A program made the position numbers and the translations under genes. A stretch of 7,854 bases of DNA, taken from the NCBI GenBank assembly GCA_030824295.1, contig JAVBYA010000421.1, forward strand, positions 1-7,854, read 5' to 3'. The DNA comes from Bacteroidota bacterium. GTDB taxonomy: Bacteria; Bacteroidota; Ignavibacteria; UBA10030; UBA8401. This document shows positions 5,868-7,854 of the stretch, in pieces. The stretch's first letter is position 1. The number at the start of each line of letters is the position of its first letter. Under the pieces are notes generated by a model. That model was given only the letters and a program-made list of their open reading frames with translations, did not search any database and was not told where the DNA came from.

Positions 5868-5902
5868 GCCGAAGCACACGGAGGTCATCCATGTGCTTCG
5901 GC
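5868..5902 (-). promoter_or_regulatory. Strong hairpin between the bacilliredoxin and trpF-like genes
   Basis: GCCGAAGCACA (5868-5878) pairs perfectly over 11 bp with TGTGCTTCGGC (5892-5902). After one mismatch, GGA (5880-5882) and TCC (5888-5890) add three more pairs. On the transcribed minus strand the hairpin is followed by GTTTTAAAGG, a short U-run that runs directly into the Shine-Dalgarno of the trpF-like gene. It could be a weak terminator for the bacilliredoxin transcript or an attenuator controlling the downstream gene. The T-run is short, so termination would be incomplete. Confidence 0.65.
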
Positions 5903-5920
5903 CGTACTGATGGTCGTTCT

Positions 5921-6358
5921 TTATGCGGCGACGTTGTTTCCGCAGAACTCATCGAATGCAGCGATGAGATCGGCAGCGATCTCTTCTGCGATACGTCCCT
6001 CGATCTTGAAGCGCGGGATGAAATGGACGAGTTCATTGTCCTTGTAGAGTGCGATGGCCGGCGACGACGGGGGGATCCCCTGCAGCCACTGCTCACGAAG
6101 CCGTGCGGTCGCATCCACTTCCTGGCCGGCGAACACACTCACTTTATGGTCCGGAACTGCGGTATGCTGCAGCGCCTTGCGGATGGCCGGACGTGCTTTG
6201 CCGGCTGCGCAGCCGCAGACAGAGTTGATCACCACGAGCAGCGTTCCTTTGTTGTTGCTGATCGTCGCATCAACATCCTGCGGTGTGTAGAGCTCTTTGA
6301 TACCCAGCTCGAGCAGCTCATCGCGGAACGGCTGGATCATGACGGGATCGAATGGCAT
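5921..6358 (-). CDS. Bacilliredoxin, BrxA/BrxB family (CGC motif)
   Basis: 145 residues, matching the length of Bacillus subtilis BrxA/BrxB (YphP/YqiW). The thioredoxin-like fold carries the family signature NSVCGCAAGKARP (45-57), with redox cysteines Cys48 and Cys50 in a C-G-C motif. Further family elements are VSVFAGQEVDATARLRE (73-89), PPSSPAIAL (96-104) and LVHFIPRFKIEG (110-121). A further Cys139 near the C terminus also has a counterpart in the Bacillus protein as I recall it. In Firmicutes these proteins remove bacillithiol from mixed disulfides on oxidised proteins; in this group the thiol partner is not known from the sequence. GGAG (plus coordinates 6364-6367) lies five nt before ATG. 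It is between aconitase and the trpF-like gene on the same strand, 205 nt after the aconitase stop, so it may have its own promoter. Confidence 0.92.
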   Translation of the reverse strand: MPFDPVMIQPFRDELLELGIKELYTPQDVDATISNNKGTLLVVINSVCGCAAGKARPAIRKALQHTAVPDHKVSVFAGQEVDATARLREQWLQGIPPSSPAIALYKDNELVHFIPRFKIEGRIAEEIAADLIAAFDEFCGNNVAA

Positions 6359-6563
6359 TTCTACTCCAATAACTATTGATTGAATGAAGAATTGTGAACT
6401 ATGAACTCAGATATAGAGAAGATACAAAGATTTTGCACTATAATCAGACAAACATCTCTGCTTTCTTATCTCCTACAACAGAACTGGTCGGCAAAGAGTT
6501 TCCCCGCCTTAGCGGTATTCGGACACTCTGAGACATTCTGCATTCTGAATTATGAAATAGTTC
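6359..6563. other. 205-bp AT-rich leader between aconitase and bacilliredoxin genes
   Basis: Both flanking genes lie on the minus strand. The stretch is noticeably AT-richer than the coding sequence and has no supportable reading frame. It probably holds the bacilliredoxin promoter. AT-rich words occur on the minus strand (GATTATAGTG, ATCTTTGTATC), but no -35/-10 pair or Bacteroidota-type -33/-7 pair has the right spacing, so I call none. Next to the aconitase stop, GAAATAG (6554-6560) and CTATTTC (6564-6570) form a 7-bp stem with a 3-nt loop that includes the stop codon, without a T-tract in the gene's direction. Confidence 0.5.
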
Positions 6564-7854
6564 CTATTTCTTCTTTTTTAAAGTTTTCTTCACGGCTTTT
6601 TTCACCGTTTTCTTTGCACTCTTTTTGACCGTCTTTTTCACAGCCTTCTTTGCGCTTTTCTTGACTGTTTTTTTCTTCGCAGATTTCTTAGCCGTTGCTT
6701 TCTTGACCGCTTTCTTCTTTGCCGGTTTCTTCGCGGCCGCTTTCGCTTTTTTGGCAGGCGCTTTCTGCATCTGCTGTGCGATCAGGTTCAGGGCGCTGCC
6801 GGCTTTGAACCAGGCGATCTGTCCTTCGTTGAACGTATGATTCAATTCGATGTTGTCCGCCGTATTGTCGCTGTGCTTCAGTTCCAGTGTGAGCGGTACG
6901 CCGGGTGCGAATGAGTTCAGACCGCGGATCGCCACGACATCATCCTCGCGGATCAGATCGTAGTCGGCAGGATTCTTGAACGTCAGCGCGAGCATCCCCT
7001 GCTTCTTCAGGTTGGTCTCGTGGATGCGGGCGAAACTCTTCACGATGATAGCGCGACCGCCGAGGAAGCGCGGTTCCATCGCCGCATGTTCGCGGGACGA
7101 TCCTTCACCGTAGTTCTCATCACCGACGGTCACCCAGCCGATGTTCTTGCTCTTGTAATCGCGCGCCACAGCGGAATAGTCCTTCACCTCGCCGGTGAAA
7201 AGGTTCTTCCCTTTCCCCGGTTCGCCGCTGTACGCATTCACCGCGTTGATGAACATGTTGTTGGAAATGTTGTCCAGATGTCCGCGGTACTTCAGCCACT
7301 TGCCGGCGGGAGAGATATGGTCCGTGGTGCACTTCCCTTTCACCTTCAGCAGGACGCGCAGGTTCTCCAGATCCTTCCCTTCCCATGCTTTGAACGGCGC
7401 CAGCAGCTGCAGACGGTCGCTCGACTTTGCCACTGCCACTTTCACTTTGCTGCCGTCCTTTGCCGGTGCGATGAATCCTTCTTCATCCGGTTTGAATCCG
7501 TTCTTCGGCAGTTCGTCCCCTTTCGGAGGATCGAGCTTCACATGCTCCCCTTTTGCATTCTGCAGTGTATCGGTGAGCGGATTGAAGGTGAGCCGTCCTG
7601 CGATAGCGAATGCCGTGACGATCTCCGGACTTGCCACAAAGGCATGTGTCGCTGGGTTCGCATCATTGCGCGCCGTGAAGTTACGGTTGAACGAGGTGAT
7701 GATGGAATTCTTCTCTCCCATCGCCACATCGTGACGCTTCCACTGTCCGATGCACGGTCCGCACGCGTTCGCCATCACGACCGCGCCCGCTTCCGTGAGT
7801 GTCTGCAACTGTCCGTCCCGCTCGATGGTCGCGCGGATCTGCTCGCTGCCGGGA
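6564..7854 (-). CDS. Aconitate hydratase, C-terminal 429 residues, with a lysine-rich tail (5' end outside window)
   Basis: The frame is open to the right edge, so the start and the first of three cluster cysteines lie outside the window. The visible part begins PGSEQIRATIERDGQ and carries the other two [4Fe-4S] ligands in ANACGPCIG (visible residues 28-36, Cys31 and Cys34). SFNRNFTARNDANP (54-67), TDHISPAGKWLKYRGH (177-192), the swivel-domain GSSREHAAMEPR with the active-site serine (251-262) and FARIHETNLKKQG (274-286) follow. It isomerises citrate to isocitrate in the TCA cycle. The pattern is that of the mitochondrial-like aconitase of Bacteroidota. The family domain ends near SALNLIAQQ (353-361); a 65-residue Lys/Ala tail with no acidic residue follows (365-429, bases 6567-6761). 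The frame is uninterrupted, so the tail is a true extension, not a frameshift. Confidence 0.95.
   Translation of the reverse strand, partial: PGSEQIRATIERDGQLQTLTEAGAVVMANACGPCIGQWKRHDVAMGEKNSIITSFNRNFTARNDANPATHAFVASPEIVTAFAIAGRLTFNPLTDTLQNAKGEHVKLDPPKGDELPKNGFKPDEEGFIAPAKDGSKVKVAVAKSSDRLQLLAPFKAWEGKDLENLRVLLKVKGKCTTDHISPAGKWLKYRGHLDNISNNMFINAVNAYSGEPGKGKNLFTGEVKDYSAVARDYKSKNIGWVTVGDENYGEGSSREHAAMEPRFLGGRAIIVKSFARIHETNLKKQGMLALTFKNPADYDLIREDDVVAIRGLNSFAPGVPLTLELKHSDNTADNIELNHTFNEGQIAWFKAGSALNLIAQQMQKAPAKKAKAAAKKPAKKKAVKKATAKKSAKKKTVKKSAKKAVKKTVKKSAKKTVKKAVKKTLKKKK
6567..6761 (-). repeat. Coding tandem repeat: (S/T/A)(A/V)KK tetrads in the aconitase tail
   Basis: The last 65 codons of the aconitase gene encode 33 lysines and 15 alanines with no Asp or Glu. 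From the middle onward the tail is built of about ten degenerate tetrads such as TVKK, SAKK, AVKK and TLKK, ending in KKKK. In DNA this is a degenerate 12-bp period, seen on the plus strand as recurring TTTCTT or TTCTTT words. The composition is like histone H1-type or HU-tail nucleic-acid-binding extensions. The synonymous codons vary between units, so the repeat is maintained mainly at the protein level or is not recent. Confidence 0.85.

Noticed and set aside
6554..6570. Intrinsic terminator of the aconitase gene
   Set aside because: The 7-bp AT-rich stem has no T-tract in the minus direction; the T-rich side lies in the coding sequence, where no plus-strand gene needs it.
6625..6840. Plus-strand frame encoding a very hydrophobic Phe/Ala-rich peptide
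   Set aside because: It is the complement of the lysine-rich aconitase tail (AAR lysine codons read as TTY phenylalanine); the apparent membrane segments are an artefact.

Overview
The window carries eight protein-coding genes from what looks like a bacterium of the Bacteroidota/Chlorobiota (FCB) group, perhaps a relatively GC-rich lineage such as Ignavibacteria or Kapaibacteria. This placement is inferred from protein similarity remembered for a CGC-type bacilliredoxin, a NudK-like Nudix hydrolase and the aconitase type, and from an intergenic repeat of the ATTTCGAA / GAGAAATCTGA style that recurs in such genomes. No rRNA or marker gene confirms it. I see no tRNA, rRNA, CRISPR array, phage gene or transposase.

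Layout. Bases 1-547 (minus) hold the N-terminal part of an MFS exporter that runs off the left edge. Divergent from it are nfeD (687-1958) and a slipin/stomatin gene (2017-2808), a classic membrane protease plus SPFH scaffold pair that ends in a strong intrinsic terminator. A secreted LpqC-type alpha/beta-hydrolase (2867-3772) follows only 22 nt after that terminator's T-tract and has its own terminator. Next come a tight pair, a NudK-like Nudix hydrolase (3906-4490) and a small DUF4406 nucleoside-deoxyribosyltransferase-like protein (4502-4852). Then 339 bp without a gene (4853-5191) hold two palindromic structures: an AT-rich imperfect inverted repeat and a 166-bp nested palindrome with perfect 13-bp ends, MITE-like. 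On the minus strand, read right to left, are the C-terminal 429 residues of aconitase (6564-7854, open at the right edge), a bacilliredoxin (5921-6358) and a divergent TrpF-like TIM barrel (5192-5851).

How the genes fit together. NfeD and slipin should act as one inner-membrane module. The Nudix/DUF4406 pair suggests a nucleotide or nucleotide-sugar clean-up unit. Aconitase (Fe-S, oxidant-sensitive) lies next to a bacilliredoxin (thiol redox repair), which may be incidental. The TrpF-like gene is away from any visible trp gene and lacks some family signatures.

Most worth a second look: a 65-residue, roughly half-lysine tail of (S/T/A)(A/V)KK tetrads on aconitase; the nested palindromic element; the TrpF-like protein with altered substrate-site residues; and two hairpins (slipin/esterase and brx/trpF) placed so close to the next start codon that they may be attenuators.
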